From: Pseudomonadota bacterium
GTDB taxonomy: Bacteria > Pseudomonadota > Gammaproteobacteria > Xanthomonadales > Xanthomonadaceae
NCBI GenBank assembly: GCA_023388715.1
Contig: JAEWFT010000022.1
Coordinates: forward strand, 20,659-84,658
Direction of reading: 5' to 3'
Length of the DNA: 64,000 nt
Of the stretch, positions 17,020 through 26,222 are shown one piece after another. Both the position numbers and the translations under genes were made by a program. The notes beneath the pieces are model-generated. The model was not told the DNA's origin and ran no database searches. It saw only the letters and a list, made by a program, of their open reading frames with translations. Position 1 is the first letter of the stretch; each line of letters begins with the position of its first letter.

Positions 17020-18222
17020 ATGTGGATCGAATGGACCATCGCCATCCGGTTCCTGCGCGAGGGCAAGGCGCAGAGCACATTGATCCTGGTCGGGATCGCG
17101 GTGGGGGTGGCGGTGATCATCTTTCTCACCGCGTTAATCACCGGGCTGCAGGACAACATCATCGATCGCACCCTAGGCACGCAGGCGCACATCCGCGTGC
17201 AGCCGTCGGAAGAGGCGAACCGCATCCTGCCTGCGCCACCCGGCGTGGTCCAGTTGGTGCTGGAGAGCAAGCGCGCCCAGCGCCTGCGCTCGATCAACAA
17301 CTGGCAGCAGGTGCGCGACGTGCTCGACACGCTGCCGCAGGTCACCGCGGTCTCGCCGGTGATTTCCGGGCCGGCGTTCGCGCGCCGCGGCGAGGCGCGG
17401 GAGTCCGTCGCGCTGGTGGGGATCGATGCGGCGCGCTACCAGCGGATCATCCCGATCGCGGATGACATCGTGGAGGGCAGCTTCAGGATCGGCGCCGGGG
17501 ATGCGGTGATCGGCAGCCAGCTGGCGGCCGACCTGGGCCTGCGCGCGGGGGACAAGCTGCGCCTCGATGGCGGCCAAGGGCGGGACAGCGTGGTCAACGT
17601 GGCCGGCATCTTCGAGCTGGGCGTGCGCGAGCTTGACGCCCGCTACGTCTACCTCGACATGAAGCAGGCGCAATCCCTGCTCGACCTGCCGGGCGCCGCC
17701 ACCGTGATCGACGTGACGGTGGACGACATCTTCGCGGCGCAGCCGCTGGCGGCCCGGATCGCGCGGCTCACCGGGCTGAAGTCGGAAAGCTGGATGGAGA
17801 CCAACAGCCAGCTGATGAACGCGCTGCGCTCGCAGAGCCTGTCCACCCAGATGATCAGCCTGTTCGTCGCCCTGAGCGTGGCGCTCGGGATCGCCAGCGT
17901 GCTGTCCGTCAGCGTGGTCCAGCGCACCCGCGAGATCGGCATCCTGCGGGCGATGGGCACCACCCGCCGGCAGATGCTGCGGGTCTTCCTGGTGCAGGGC
18001 GCGGTGTTCGGGCTGGCCGGCTCGCTGCTGGGCGGGGCGGCCGGGTACGCGATGCTGCTGGCATTCAACACCCTGGGGCCGAAGCTGTTCCCCATCCCGC
18101 TCGATCCGTGGCTGCTGCCGGCGGCGGCATTGCTGGCAACGGTCACCGGGGTGGTGTCGGCGGCCATCCCGGCGCGGCGGGCGGCGGCGCTCGACCCGGT
18201 GGAGGCGATCCGCCATGGCTGA
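17020..18222 (+). CDS. ABC transporter permease, FtsX/MacB-type (DevC-like)
   Basis: A 400-residue permease with one N-terminal transmembrane helix (LILVGIAVGVAVIIFLTALI), a large periplasmic MacB-like core domain (about 45-270), and three C-terminal helices (MISLFVALSVALGIASVLSVSVV and later). This four-helix layout is the type VII (MacB/LolCDE/DevC) mechanotransmitter class, which moves substrates from the periplasm rather than across the inner membrane. REIGILRAMGTTRRQ is the usual FtsX-domain coupling segment. It overlaps the ATPase gene by eight bases. The substrate is unknown. Confidence 0.88.
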   Translation: MWIEWTIAIRFLREGKAQSTLILVGIAVGVAVIIFLTALITGLQDNIIDRTLGTQAHIRVQPSEEANRILPAPPGVVQLVLESKRAQRLRSINNWQQVRDVLDTLPQVTAVSPVISGPAFARRGEARESVALVGIDAARYQRIIPIADDIVEGSFRIGAGDAVIGSQLAADLGLRAGDKLRLDGGQGRDSVVNVAGIFELGVRELDARYVYLDMKQAQSLLDLPGAATVIDVTVDDIFAAQPLAARIARLTGLKSESWMETNSQLMNALRSQSLSTQMISLFVALSVALGIASVLSVSVVQRTREIGILRAMGTTRRQMLRVFLVQGAVFGLAGSLLGGAAGYAMLLAFNTLGPKLFPIPLDPWLLPAAALLATVTGVVSAAIPARRAAALDPVEAIRHG

Positions 18223-18934
18223 GGGCAACGCCAACCAGGAAGTCCTGCGGCTGGACGGGCTGCGAAAGAGCTACAACGTCGGCAAGCCAACCGAGGTCGA
18301 GGTCCTGCATGGCCTGGACCTGCGGCTGCAGCGCAGCGACTTCGCCGCATTGGTCGGCGCCTCGGGGTCGGGCAAGAGCACCCTGCTCAACCTCATCGGG
18401 TTGCTGGACCAGCCCACCTCCGGCGAGCTATACCTGCTGGGCGAACCCACGCGGCGGTTGCACGATGAACGCCGCACCGCGCTGCGCGGCAGCGCGATCG
18501 GGTTCGTGTTCCAGTTCCACCACCTGATCCAGGCCTTCACCGCGCTGGAGAACGTGCTGATGCCGCTGATGGTGGCTGGCGGCAGGCCGAGTACGCAGCA
18601 ACGCAAGCAGGCGCTCGACCTGCTGGCGCAGGTGGGCCTGTCCGGGCTGGACGGGCGCAAGCCGGACCAGCTTTCCGGCGGCCAGCAGCAGCGCGTCGCG
18701 GTGGCGCGGGCGCTGATCGGGCGGCCATCGCTGCTGCTCGCCGACGAACCCACCGGCAACCTCGACAGCGGCTCCGCCGCCGAGGTGTTCGAGCTGTTCC
18801 GCACGTTCAACCGCGAATTCGGCTGCGCCGTGCTGCTGGTCACCCACGATGCGCGGCTGTCCGAGCGCTGCGACCGCACCATCGAGCTGGTCGACGGCAG
18901 GATCGCCCGCGACTCCGCGCCGGCAACGGGCTGA
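18215..18934 (+). CDS. ABC transporter ATP-binding protein (DevA/LolD-like)
   Basis: A 239-residue nucleotide-binding subunit: Walker A GASGSGKST, Q-loop FVFQFHHL, ABC signature LSGGQQQR, Walker B LLLADEPTGNLD and H-loop VTHD. The FQFHHLIQAF and DEPTGNLDS segments place it with the LolD/MacB/DevA ATPases that partner with FtsX-type permeases. It overlaps the permease, completing an adaptor-permease-ATPase operon in the devBCA order. No TolC-like gene is adjacent, so it probably shares a general outer-membrane channel. Confidence 0.92.
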   Translation: MAEGNANQEVLRLDGLRKSYNVGKPTEVEVLHGLDLRLQRSDFAALVGASGSGKSTLLNLIGLLDQPTSGELYLLGEPTRRLHDERRTALRGSAIGFVFQFHHLIQAFTALENVLMPLMVAGGRPSTQQRKQALDLLAQVGLSGLDGRKPDQLSGGQQQRVAVARALIGRPSLLLADEPTGNLDSGSAAEVFELFRTFNREFGCAVLLVTHDARLSERCDRTIELVDGRIARDSAPATG

Positions 18935-18998
18935 CGGGGCCGCCACCCCCGAACGTCGAATGGCCGCCGCCGCGGCGCGCTGCCAGAATCGACCCACC

Positions 18999-20834
18999 AT
19001 GGCGCGGGGGCACCTTATGGAGGCGATACCCGGGCTGGACCTGAGCCAGCCGCCGTTCGACATGCTCGACGAGGCCGGGCGCGCGCGCGTGCAGGCCTGC
19101 GTCGACATGGGCTACCACCCGCGCGGCGAGACCATCATCGAGGGCGGCGCGCCCTCGGAGCAGGTGGTGCTGATCCTGAAGGGCCATGTCCACGCTTTCG
19201 ACCTCGATGGCGCCGGCCACGAGCAGCGCTTCGCCGACTACGGCCCGGGCGACATCTTCGGTGCGTGGGCGGTCATGGCCGGGCGCGCGCGCCACAGCTA
19301 CCGCGCCGATACCGACGTCGTCAGCTTCCTGATCCCGGCCGCGGGCTTCCGCCGGCTGATGGAGGACTATCCCGCGTTCGCCGCCTGGTTCCGCGAGGGG
19401 CTGGCGGTGAAGGGCTCGCTGTCCCAGCGCGAGCGCGGTGGCGAACTTGCCGAGCTGATGGTGACCCGCGTCGGTGCCGCGCAACTGGCGCCGGCCGTGC
19501 ACGTCGCCGCCGGCGCCAGCATCGCGCTGGCCAGCGCGCGCATGCGCGAGGAGCGCGTGGATTGCCTGCTGGTAGACGATCCCGCGCATCCCGAACCCGG
19601 CATCGTCACTCGCACCGACCTGCTCGACGCGCTGACCCGGCATGGGATGCCGGTGGACGCCCCCGTCGGCCCGCTGGCCAGCCGGCCGCTGGTGGCACAG
19701 GACATTGGCGACGTGCTGTTCCAGGCGCTGGTGACGATGGCCGAGCGCCGCATCGAACGGGTGGTGGTGCGCGATGGCGGCAACGTCGCCGGCACCCTTG
19801 GCATGGCCGAAGTGCTGTCCCACTACGCCAGCCATTCGCACCTGGTCAGCCTGCGCCTGTCGCGCGCGCGCTCGCTGCAGGAACTCGCCGACGCCGCGCG
19901 CGGGATGACGCCGCTGGTGCGCAGCCTGCACGCGCAGGGCGCGCGGATGCCGGCGCTGATGCAGCTGGTCAGCGCGCTCAACTCGCAGGTCATGGAGCGC
20001 CTGTTCGCGCTGCTGGTGCCGCCGGAGCTGCAGCCCCGCATGTGCCTGCTGGTGCTGGGAAGCGAAGGCCGCCGCGAGCAGCTGCTGAAGACCGACCAGG
20101 ACAACGCGCTGGTGGTCGACGACGCGCTGGAGTGGCCCGCGCTGGCGGACACGATGGCGCGCTTCTCCGAGGCGATGGGCGACGTCGGCTATCCGCCGTG
20201 CCCGGGCGGCGTGATGGTCGGCAACCCGCACTGGCGGCTGCGCAGCGAGGCGTGGCAGGCGCGCATCCACCACTGGCGCTCGCACTTCGACGCCGCAAGC
20301 GCGATGGACCTTGCGATCGTGCTGGACGCGCGCCCGGTGGCGGGCAACCCGGCGCTGTTCGCGCCACTTGCGCGGCAGCTGCACGCGCTCGGCGAGGACG
20401 AGCGCCTGCTGCGCGCCATGGCCGGGGCGGTGCTGCAGTTCGAGGCGCCGCTGTCGTTCTTCGGCCAGCTGCGGCAGGGCGAGCACGGCCTGGACATCAA
20501 GCGCGGCGGCATCTTCCCGATCGTGCACGGCCTGCGTTGCCTGGCGCTGCGGCATGGCATCGACGTCCGCAACAGTTTCGAGCGCTGCGACGCCCTGGTG
20601 GTCGCGGGCGCGCTCGATGCCGGACTTGGCGGTGACCTCAGCCAGACGCTGTCGGTATTGCAGCGGCTGCGGCTGGACGCTCAGCTGTCCGCGCTGGATG
20701 CCGGCCGCGCGCCCGACAACCTGCTGCAGCCCGACGCCCTGCGCAGGCTCGACCGCGAGCTGCTACGCGACGCCCTGCGCGTGGTGAAGGGCTTCCAGCA
20801 GCACATCCGCGGCGCGTTCCGGCTGGACGGCTGA
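18999..20834 (+). CDS. cNMP-binding/CBS/DUF294 nucleotidyltransferase-like protein
   Basis: About 611 residues in four parts. A cyclic-nucleotide-binding (CAP_ED) fold lies at about 25-130 (GPGDIFGAWAVM). Two CBS motifs follow at about 155-280. A DUF294 nucleotidyltransferase domain carries GSEGRREQLLKTDQDNAL (about 350-368). The C-terminus is the DUF294_C substrate-binding-like domain. The layout recalls GlnD-type sensors, suggesting a signalling role, but no activity is established for this family. ATG 18999 lies nine bases after CAGAAT; ATG 19017 is an alternative. The DnaQ-like exonuclease follows three bases after its stop. Such pairs frequently accompany acetate-switch genes, as here. 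Confidence 0.85.
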   Translation: MARGHLMEAIPGLDLSQPPFDMLDEAGRARVQACVDMGYHPRGETIIEGGAPSEQVVLILKGHVHAFDLDGAGHEQRFADYGPGDIFGAWAVMAGRARHSYRADTDVVSFLIPAAGFRRLMEDYPAFAAWFREGLAVKGSLSQRERGGELAELMVTRVGAAQLAPAVHVAAGASIALASARMREERVDCLLVDDPAHPEPGIVTRTDLLDALTRHGMPVDAPVGPLASRPLVAQDIGDVLFQALVTMAERRIERVVVRDGGNVAGTLGMAEVLSHYASHSHLVSLRLSRARSLQELADAARGMTPLVRSLHAQGARMPALMQLVSALNSQVMERLFALLVPPELQPRMCLLVLGSEGRREQLLKTDQDNALVVDDALEWPALADTMARFSEAMGDVGYPPCPGGVMVGNPHWRLRSEAWQARIHHWRSHFDAASAMDLAIVLDARPVAGNPALFAPLARQLHALGEDERLLRAMAGAVLQFEAPLSFFGQLRQGEHGLDIKRGGIFPIVHGLRCLALRHGIDVRNSFERCDALVVAGALDAGLGGDLSQTLSVLQRLRLDAQLSALDAGRAPDNLLQPDALRRLDRELLRDALRVVKGFQQHIRGAFRLDG

Positions 20835-20837
20835 CGC

Positions 20838-21446
20838 GTGCAACCGCTTGCCCGCTGGTGGTTGCGCCGTCGCCACGGGCAGGGCGAGTGGGCCGCGCTG
20901 CTGGCCCCGCCGCCCGCCGGCGAATGGGTCAGCCTGGACCTTGAAACCACCGGCATGGACCCGGCGCGCGACCACATCCTCAGCCTCGCGGCGGTGCCGG
21001 TGCGCGACGGCCGGATCCGGTTGTCCGAGCGCTTCGAGCGCCGGGTGCACACCGCGCGCGACTTCGGGATCGACTCCATCCGCCACCACCGCATCACTCC
21101 GGGCGAGGCGAGCGGGGGGGAACCGGTCACCGCCGTGGTGCGCGCGTTCCTGCACTGGCTGGGTCCGCGGCGCGTGCTCGGCTACTACCTGGGCTTCGAC
21201 CTCGACATGCTGGCCCCGCACGTACGCGCGCTGACCGGCTTCGCCCTGCCCAACCCGCGCTTAGACCTGGCGGATGCGTACTTGGCGCGGCAGCGGCGCA
21301 GGCATCCGGATGCGCCACCCGACCTCAGCTTCGAACACATCGCCCGCAGCCTTGGCGTGCCGGCCATCGGCCGCCACAGCGCGCTGGGCGACGCCACCAC
21401 GGTCGCGCTGTGCTGGCTGGCGTTGCAGCGCGCCGAAGGTCGCTGA
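20838..21446 (+). CDS. DnaQ-like 3'-5' exonuclease (DEDDh family)
   Basis: A 202-residue protein with all exonuclease motifs: ExoI DLETTG (Asp and Glu), ExoII GYYLGFDLDML (Asp) and ExoIII HSALGDA (His and Asp). It resembles the epsilon proofreading domain but has an N-terminal tryptophan/arginine-rich stretch and lacks the C-terminal polymerase-binding region, so it is a stand-alone paralogue rather than dnaQ. The start is GTG at 20838-20840, three bases after the DUF294 gene, so the pair forms an operon. Its substrate, DNA or RNA, is not known. Confidence 0.87.
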   Translation: MQPLARWWLRRRHGQGEWAALLAPPPAGEWVSLDLETTGMDPARDHILSLAAVPVRDGRIRLSERFERRVHTARDFGIDSIRHHRITPGEASGGEPVTAVVRAFLHWLGPRRVLGYYLGFDLDMLAPHVRALTGFALPNPRLDLADAYLARQRRRHPDAPPDLSFEHIARSLGVPAIGRHSALGDATTVALCWLALQRAEGR

Positions 21447-21579
21447 GTACCGCAACATCGGGCTTCACGGGAATTCCGCTTGGGTTGCGCGGCGGCCGCA
21501 TGGTTGCGCGATGCGAAGCCTCGCTCGCATCCTGTGGCGGATGGAAGGCCCGCGGCCGTCGCGGACCGGAGGCAGTCCG

Positions 21580-24105
21580 ATGGGTGCACCGCAGGCGAAC
21601 AAACCGGGCAGCGGCGGCCTGTCGGAGGCCGAGGCGGCGCGGCGGCTGCAGCGCGACGGGCCCAACCTGCTGCCGCAAGCCGACCGCCGCAACCGCTGGC
21701 GGATCATCGGCGCGGTGCTGGTGGAGCCGATGCTGCTGCTCCTGCTGGCGGCGGCCGGCGTCTACATCCTGCTTGGGGATCCGCGCGAGGCGGCGGTGCT
21801 CGGCGCCTCGGTGGTGCTGGTCATCGGCCTGACGGTGCACCAGGAATTCAAGTCGGAACGCGCGCTGCAGGCGCTGCGCGACCTCAGCAGCCCGCGCGCC
21901 AGCGTGTTGCGCGATGGGCATGTGCACAGCCTGGCGGCGCGTGACCTGGTCGTCGGCGACCTGATCTTCATAGCGGAGGGCGACCGCGTTCCGGCCGACG
22001 CGCGCCTGCTCTCCGACAGCGACCTGGTGCTGGACGAATCCATGCTCAGCGGCGAGTCGGTGCCGGTCAGCCGCTCGGCCGGCGATCCCGACGGCGAGGC
22101 GCGGATCGTGCATGCCAGCACCCTGGTGGTGCGCGGACGCGGCACCGCGGAGGTGACCGCGGTCGGCGCGCGCACCACGGTGGGTGGCATCGGCACCGCG
22201 CTGCGTTCGGTGCGCGCGCCGCGCACGCCCATGCAGCGGGAGATGCGCAGCACGGTGCTGCTGTTCGCGGCGCTGGGGGTCGGCACCAGCGTGCTGGTGA
22301 CGCTGCTGTACGGCGCCACCCGCGGCGACTGGCTGCAGGCCGTGCTGGCCGGCATCACTCTGGCGATGGCCAACATCCCCGAGGAATTCCCGGTGGTGCT
22401 CGCGGTATTCCTCGCGCTGGGCGCCTGGCGCATGGCGCGGCACAAGGCGCTGGTGCGGCGCCCGCCCGCGATCGAGGCGCTGGGCTCGGTGACGGTGCTG
22501 TGCACCGACAAGACCGGCACCCTGACGGAGAACCGCATGTCGCTGGTGGAGCTGGCCGCGGGCGACGAACATGTTGCGCCCACCGGGGCGCTGTCACCGC
22601 GCCTGCACGCCCTGCTTTCCTGCGGCGATGCGGCGAGCCCGGCGCAATCGCTGGACCCGATGGAGCGGGCGATCGCCGCGGCCATGGCGCAGCACACGAG
22701 CGCGGACGGGCCGGAATCGCAAGGCGCGCGCATCCGCGAGTACCCGTTCTCCAGCGAGACCCTTTCCACCACGCATGTCTGGCGACCGCCCGGCGCGGCG
22801 TGGCTGCGGGTCTGCTGCAAGGGCGCGCCGGAAGCGGTGGCGACCCTGTGCGGGGTGGATGCGGAGGAACGCGCGGCGATCCTGCGCGAGGTGGGGGCGA
22901 TGGCGCGCCGCGGCCTGCGGGTGATCGCGACCGCGGAGGGGCGCTGGGATGGCGAACCCGGCACGCTGCCTGCCGCGCCCGGCGGCTTCGCGCTGGAATG
23001 GCGCGGCCTGCTCGGGCTGGCCGACCCGCTGCGGCAGGGGGTGCGCGAGGCGGTGGACGAAGCGCGGCAGGCGGGCGTGCGCGTGGTCATGCTGACCGGG
23101 GACCACGTGGAGACCGCCCGCGCGATCGCCGAACAGGCCGGCCTGGCGCGGACCGGCGAGGTCCTGCTCGGCAGCGCGCTGGAGGACCTCGAGGGCGCGC
23201 AGCTGTACCAACGGGCGCGCAACGTCGACGTGTTCGCGCGGGTCAAGCCGGCGCACAAGCTGCGCCTGGTCGACTCCCTGCGCGAGGGCGGGCAGGTGGT
23301 GGCGATGACCGGCGACGGGGTCAACGATGCCCCGGCGCTGGCGGCCGCGCACGTCGGCGTGGCGATGGGCGGACGCGGCACCGATGTCGCCCGCGAGGCG
23401 GCCTCGATCGTCCTGCTCGACGACAACTTCGTCACCGTGGTGAAGGCGATCCGCCACGGGCGCGCCATCTACGACAACATCCTGCGCGCCATCCGCTACA
23501 TCCTGGCGGTGCACGTGCCGATCACCGGCCTGGCGCTGCTGCCACTGCTGGTCGGCGGCCCATTGGTGCTGACGCCGCTGCACGTCGTGGTGCTGGAGAT
23601 GATCATCGACCCCGCCGCCACCCTGGTGTTCGAGCGGGAGCCCGCCGACCCGGACATCATGCGCCGCCCGCCGCGGGCGCCCGGCCAGCGCCTGCTCGAC
23701 GCCAAGACCCTGCTGGCCAGCCTGGCGCAGGGCGGGATCGTGCTGGCGGTGGTCGCCGTGCTCTACCTGGTCGGCTGGGAGCGCGGCCTTGAGGCCCCGC
23801 AGCTGGCGGCCGCGTCGTTCACCGCGCTGGTGGCCGGCAACCTCGGGCTGATCGTGCTCAACCGGGCGGACGCGCCGGGGCAGCACTGGTGGCGGCAATC
23901 CAATCCGGCCTTCTGGACCATCGTGGTGGCGGCATCGTCGCTGCTGGTGATCGTCATCGGGCTGGACGCGCCAAGCCGCTGGTTCCGCTTCGCGCCGCCG
24001 CCGCCCGGATTCCTCGCCGCGGCGGTGCTGCTGCCGTTGCTCGCACTGGGCGTGGTCGAGGTGTGGCGGAGCGTGCGGCGCAGGCCGGCGTCGTCGCTTG
24101 CCTGA
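21580..24105 (+). CDS. Cation-transporting P-type ATPase with PEEFP motif
   Basis: An 841-residue P-type ATPase. It shows the actuator LSGESVP (TGES equivalent), the phosphorylation motif DKTGTLTE, KGAPE in the nucleotide domain, MLTGDH and MTGDGVNDAPAL. About ten transmembrane helices are expected. The ion-binding TM4 motif reads NIPEEFPVV, whereas calcium pumps have PEGLP and heavy-metal pumps CPC. It therefore belongs to a P2-like bacterial subgroup of unproven ion specificity. The start at 21580 is set by GGAGGC eight bases upstream. It sits between the exonuclease and actP, with no evident metabolic link to acetate. Confidence 0.87.
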   Translation: MGAPQANKPGSGGLSEAEAARRLQRDGPNLLPQADRRNRWRIIGAVLVEPMLLLLLAAAGVYILLGDPREAAVLGASVVLVIGLTVHQEFKSERALQALRDLSSPRASVLRDGHVHSLAARDLVVGDLIFIAEGDRVPADARLLSDSDLVLDESMLSGESVPVSRSAGDPDGEARIVHASTLVVRGRGTAEVTAVGARTTVGGIGTALRSVRAPRTPMQREMRSTVLLFAALGVGTSVLVTLLYGATRGDWLQAVLAGITLAMANIPEEFPVVLAVFLALGAWRMARHKALVRRPPAIEALGSVTVLCTDKTGTLTENRMSLVELAAGDEHVAPTGALSPRLHALLSCGDAASPAQSLDPMERAIAAAMAQHTSADGPESQGARIREYPFSSETLSTTHVWRPPGAAWLRVCCKGAPEAVATLCGVDAEERAAILREVGAMARRGLRVIATAEGRWDGEPGTLPAAPGGFALEWRGLLGLADPLRQGVREAVDEARQAGVRVVMLTGDHVETARAIAEQAGLARTGEVLLGSALEDLEGAQLYQRARNVDVFARVKPAHKLRLVDSLREGGQVVAMTGDGVNDAPALAAAHVGVAMGGRGTDVAREAASIVLLDDNFVTVVKAIRHGRAIYDNILRAIRYILAVHVPITGLALLPLLVGGPLVLTPLHVVVLEMIIDPAATLVFEREPADPDIMRRPPRAPGQRLLDAKTLLASLAQGGIVLAVVAVLYLVGWERGLEAPQLAAASFTALVAGNLGLIVLNRADAPGQHWWRQSNPAFWTIVVAASSLLVIVIGLDAPSRWFRFAPPPPGFLAAAVLLPLLALGVVEVWRSVRRRPASSLA

Positions 24106-24111
24106 ATCCCC

Positions 24112-24140
24112 GAAAGAGAACGCCGGCGCGGGGCCGGCGT
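24112..24140 (-). terminator. Probable terminator after actP
   Basis: On the minus strand a GC-rich stem (ACGCCGGC/GCCGGCGT) is followed by TTCTCTTTC. It lies about 30 bases beyond the actP stop and between the convergent ATPase and actP genes. The T-tract is interrupted, so efficiency is uncertain. Confidence 0.6.
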
Positions 24141-24169
24141 CCTGCTTCCGCGGGGTGCGTCGCTTGGCC

Positions 24170-25894
24170 TCAGTGATCCGATGCCTTGGACGCCCCCAGG
24201 CCCGTTTCCGAGCGGATCTGCTGCGCCTTGAACGCCGCCCGGTCCTGCTGCGCGCGGCCGCTGCGGTCGGTGACCGAGAACAACCAGATGCCGACGAACG
24301 CCAGGGTCATCGAGAACAGCGCGGGCGAGGTGTAGGGGAACGGCGCGCTGCCGGCTGGATTGCCGAGCGTGGCTTCCCACACCGAGGGGCTGAGCACGGT
24401 CAGCGCCACCGCGGAGACCAGTCCGAGGAAGCCGCCGATGACCGCGCCGCGGGTGGTCATGTCCTTCCACAGGATCGACAGCAGCAGCACCGGGAAGTTG
24501 GCCGAGGCCGCCACCGCGAACGCCAACGACACCATGAAGGCGATGTTCTGCTTCTCGAAGGCGATGCCCAGCAGCACCGCCAGCACGCCCAGCGCCAGGG
24601 TGGTGATGCGCGAGACCTTCAGTTCCGAGGCGCTGTCGGCCTTGCCGTGCTTGAACACGGTGGCGTACAGGTCATGGCTGACCGCCGATGCCCCGGACAG
24701 GGTCAGCCCGGCGACCACCGCGAGGATGGTGGCGAAGGCGACCGCCGAGATGAAGCCAAGGAAGATGTCGCCGCCGACCGACTGCCCCACCAGCACGGCG
24801 GCCATGTTCTTGGCACCGTCGCCGCCGAGGATCTTGCCGGCGGTGACGTCGGCCATCTCCGGGTTGGTCAGCACCAGGGTGATCGCGCCGAAGCCGATGA
24901 TGAAGATCAGCAGGTAGAAGTAGCCGATCCACGTGGTCGCCCACAGCACCGACTTGCGCGCTTCCTTGGCGTCGGGGACGGTGAAGAAGCGCATCAGGAT
25001 GTGCGGCAGGCCGGCGGTGCCGAACATCAGCGCCATGCCGAAGCTGATCGCGCTGATCGGGTCCTTGATGAAGCCGCCCGGCCCCATGATCGCCTGCCCG
25101 GCGCGCGCGGCCTCGTCGGGACTGGCGCCGCCGTTGGTCGCGATCTGGGTCTTCACCCGCACCGCGTCGGCGAACATCGCCTCGAAGCTGAAGCCGTAGT
25201 GCGCCATGATCATGATCGCCATGAAGGTCACGCCGGACAGCAGCAGCACCGCCTTGATGATCTGCACCCAGGTGGTGGCGGTCATGCCGCCGAACAGCAC
25301 GTAGACCATCATCAGCGCGCCAACGATCACCACCGCGATCCAGTATTCCAGCCCGAACAGCAGCTTGATCAGCGAGCCGGCGCCGACCATCTGCGCGATC
25401 AGGTAGAACGCCACCACGACCAGGGTGCCGGAGGCGGCGAAGGTGCGGATCGGGCCGTTCTTGAACCGGTAGCCGGCGACGTCGGCGAAGGTGAACTTGC
25501 CGAGGTTGCGCAGCCGTTCGGCCATCAGGAACATGAGGATCGGCCAGCCGACCAGGAAGCCGGTCGCGTAGATCAGCCCGTCGAAGCCGTCCACCATCAC
25601 CGCCGCGGTGATGCCCAGGAACGACGCCGCCGACATGTAGTCACCGGCGATCGCAAGGCCGTTCTGGAAGCCGGTGATGCCGCCGCCGGCAGTGTAGAAA
25701 TCCGCCGCCGAGCGGGTGCGGCTGGCGGCCCACTTGGTGATCCACAGGGTGGCGACCACGAACGCGGCGAACATGCCGATCGCCAGCCAGTTGGTGGGTT
25801 TCTGCACGGTTTCGCCCACGTCGGGCGCGGCGAAGGCGACGCCGCAGGCGAGCAGGCCCGCGGCAAGCCAGGCGATGCGATGGCGGCGGCTCAT
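24170..25894 (-). CDS. actP: Cation/acetate symporter ActP
   Basis: ActP is a sodium:solute symporter family transporter taking up acetate and other short carboxylates. The 574-residue protein has a cleavable-looking signal segment (MSRRHRIAWLAAGLLACGVAFA) and about 13 hydrophobic helices. SSS hallmarks include DFYTAGGGITGFQNGLAIAGDYMSAASFLG and the helix GFLVGWPILMFLMAERLRNLGKFTFADVAGYRF. Length and sequence match ActP rather than PutP. Its ATG overlaps the stop of the DUF485 gene by four bases (ATGA), the classical yjcH-actP arrangement. It is the last gene of the porin-yjcH-actP unit. Confidence 0.95.
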   Translation of the reverse strand: MSRRHRIAWLAAGLLACGVAFAAPDVGETVQKPTNWLAIGMFAAFVVATLWITKWAASRTRSAADFYTAGGGITGFQNGLAIAGDYMSAASFLGITAAVMVDGFDGLIYATGFLVGWPILMFLMAERLRNLGKFTFADVAGYRFKNGPIRTFAASGTLVVVAFYLIAQMVGAGSLIKLLFGLEYWIAVVIVGALMMVYVLFGGMTATTWVQIIKAVLLLSGVTFMAIMIMAHYGFSFEAMFADAVRVKTQIATNGGASPDEAARAGQAIMGPGGFIKDPISAISFGMALMFGTAGLPHILMRFFTVPDAKEARKSVLWATTWIGYFYLLIFIIGFGAITLVLTNPEMADVTAGKILGGDGAKNMAAVLVGQSVGGDIFLGFISAVAFATILAVVAGLTLSGASAVSHDLYATVFKHGKADSASELKVSRITTLALGVLAVLLGIAFEKQNIAFMVSLAFAVAASANFPVLLLSILWKDMTTRGAVIGGFLGLVSAVALTVLSPSVWEATLGNPAGSAPFPYTSPALFSMTLAFVGIWLFSVTDRSGRAQQDRAAFKAQQIRSETGLGASKASDH

Positions 25895-26208
25895 GCGCGG
25901 GCCTCCTGCAGGACGTCATCGACCATGCGGTCGAACTCGCTGTTCGCGCGCCAGACGTAGAAGGCGGTGATCAGCACGGTGAACACGATCAGCCCGAGCG
26001 CGATCGGGATCCCGAGCGTGGTGACGCCGGCGCCGATGCGCCGCGCCAGGAACTCCTTGTCGAACGCGATCAGGCCGATGAAGCCGTAATAGGCCAGCAG
26101 CATCACGATGGTGAGGGTCCAGCCCAGCCGGTTGCGGCGCGTGCGCAGCTGGTGGTAGCGGGGGTTGGCCTCGATCCGGGCCAGCAACGGGTCGGGTGTG
26201 GCGCTCAT
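25891..26208 (-). CDS. yjcH: DUF485 membrane protein YjcH
   Basis: A 105-residue inner-membrane protein with two transmembrane helices (TLTIVMLLAYYGFIGLIAF and IPIALGLIVFTVLITAFYVW), followed by the conserved RANSEFDRM tail of DUF485. It almost always accompanies actP and is thought to assist or modulate the symporter, but its exact role is unproven. It overlaps actP by four bases and lies 14 bases after the porin gene, so all three are co-transcribed. Confidence 0.92.
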   Translation of the reverse strand: MSATPDPLLARIEANPRYHQLRTRRNRLGWTLTIVMLLAYYGFIGLIAFDKEFLARRIGAGVTTLGIPIALGLIVFTVLITAFYVWRANSEFDRMVDDVLQEARA

Positions 26209-26222
26209 CGGTGGTCCCTCGC

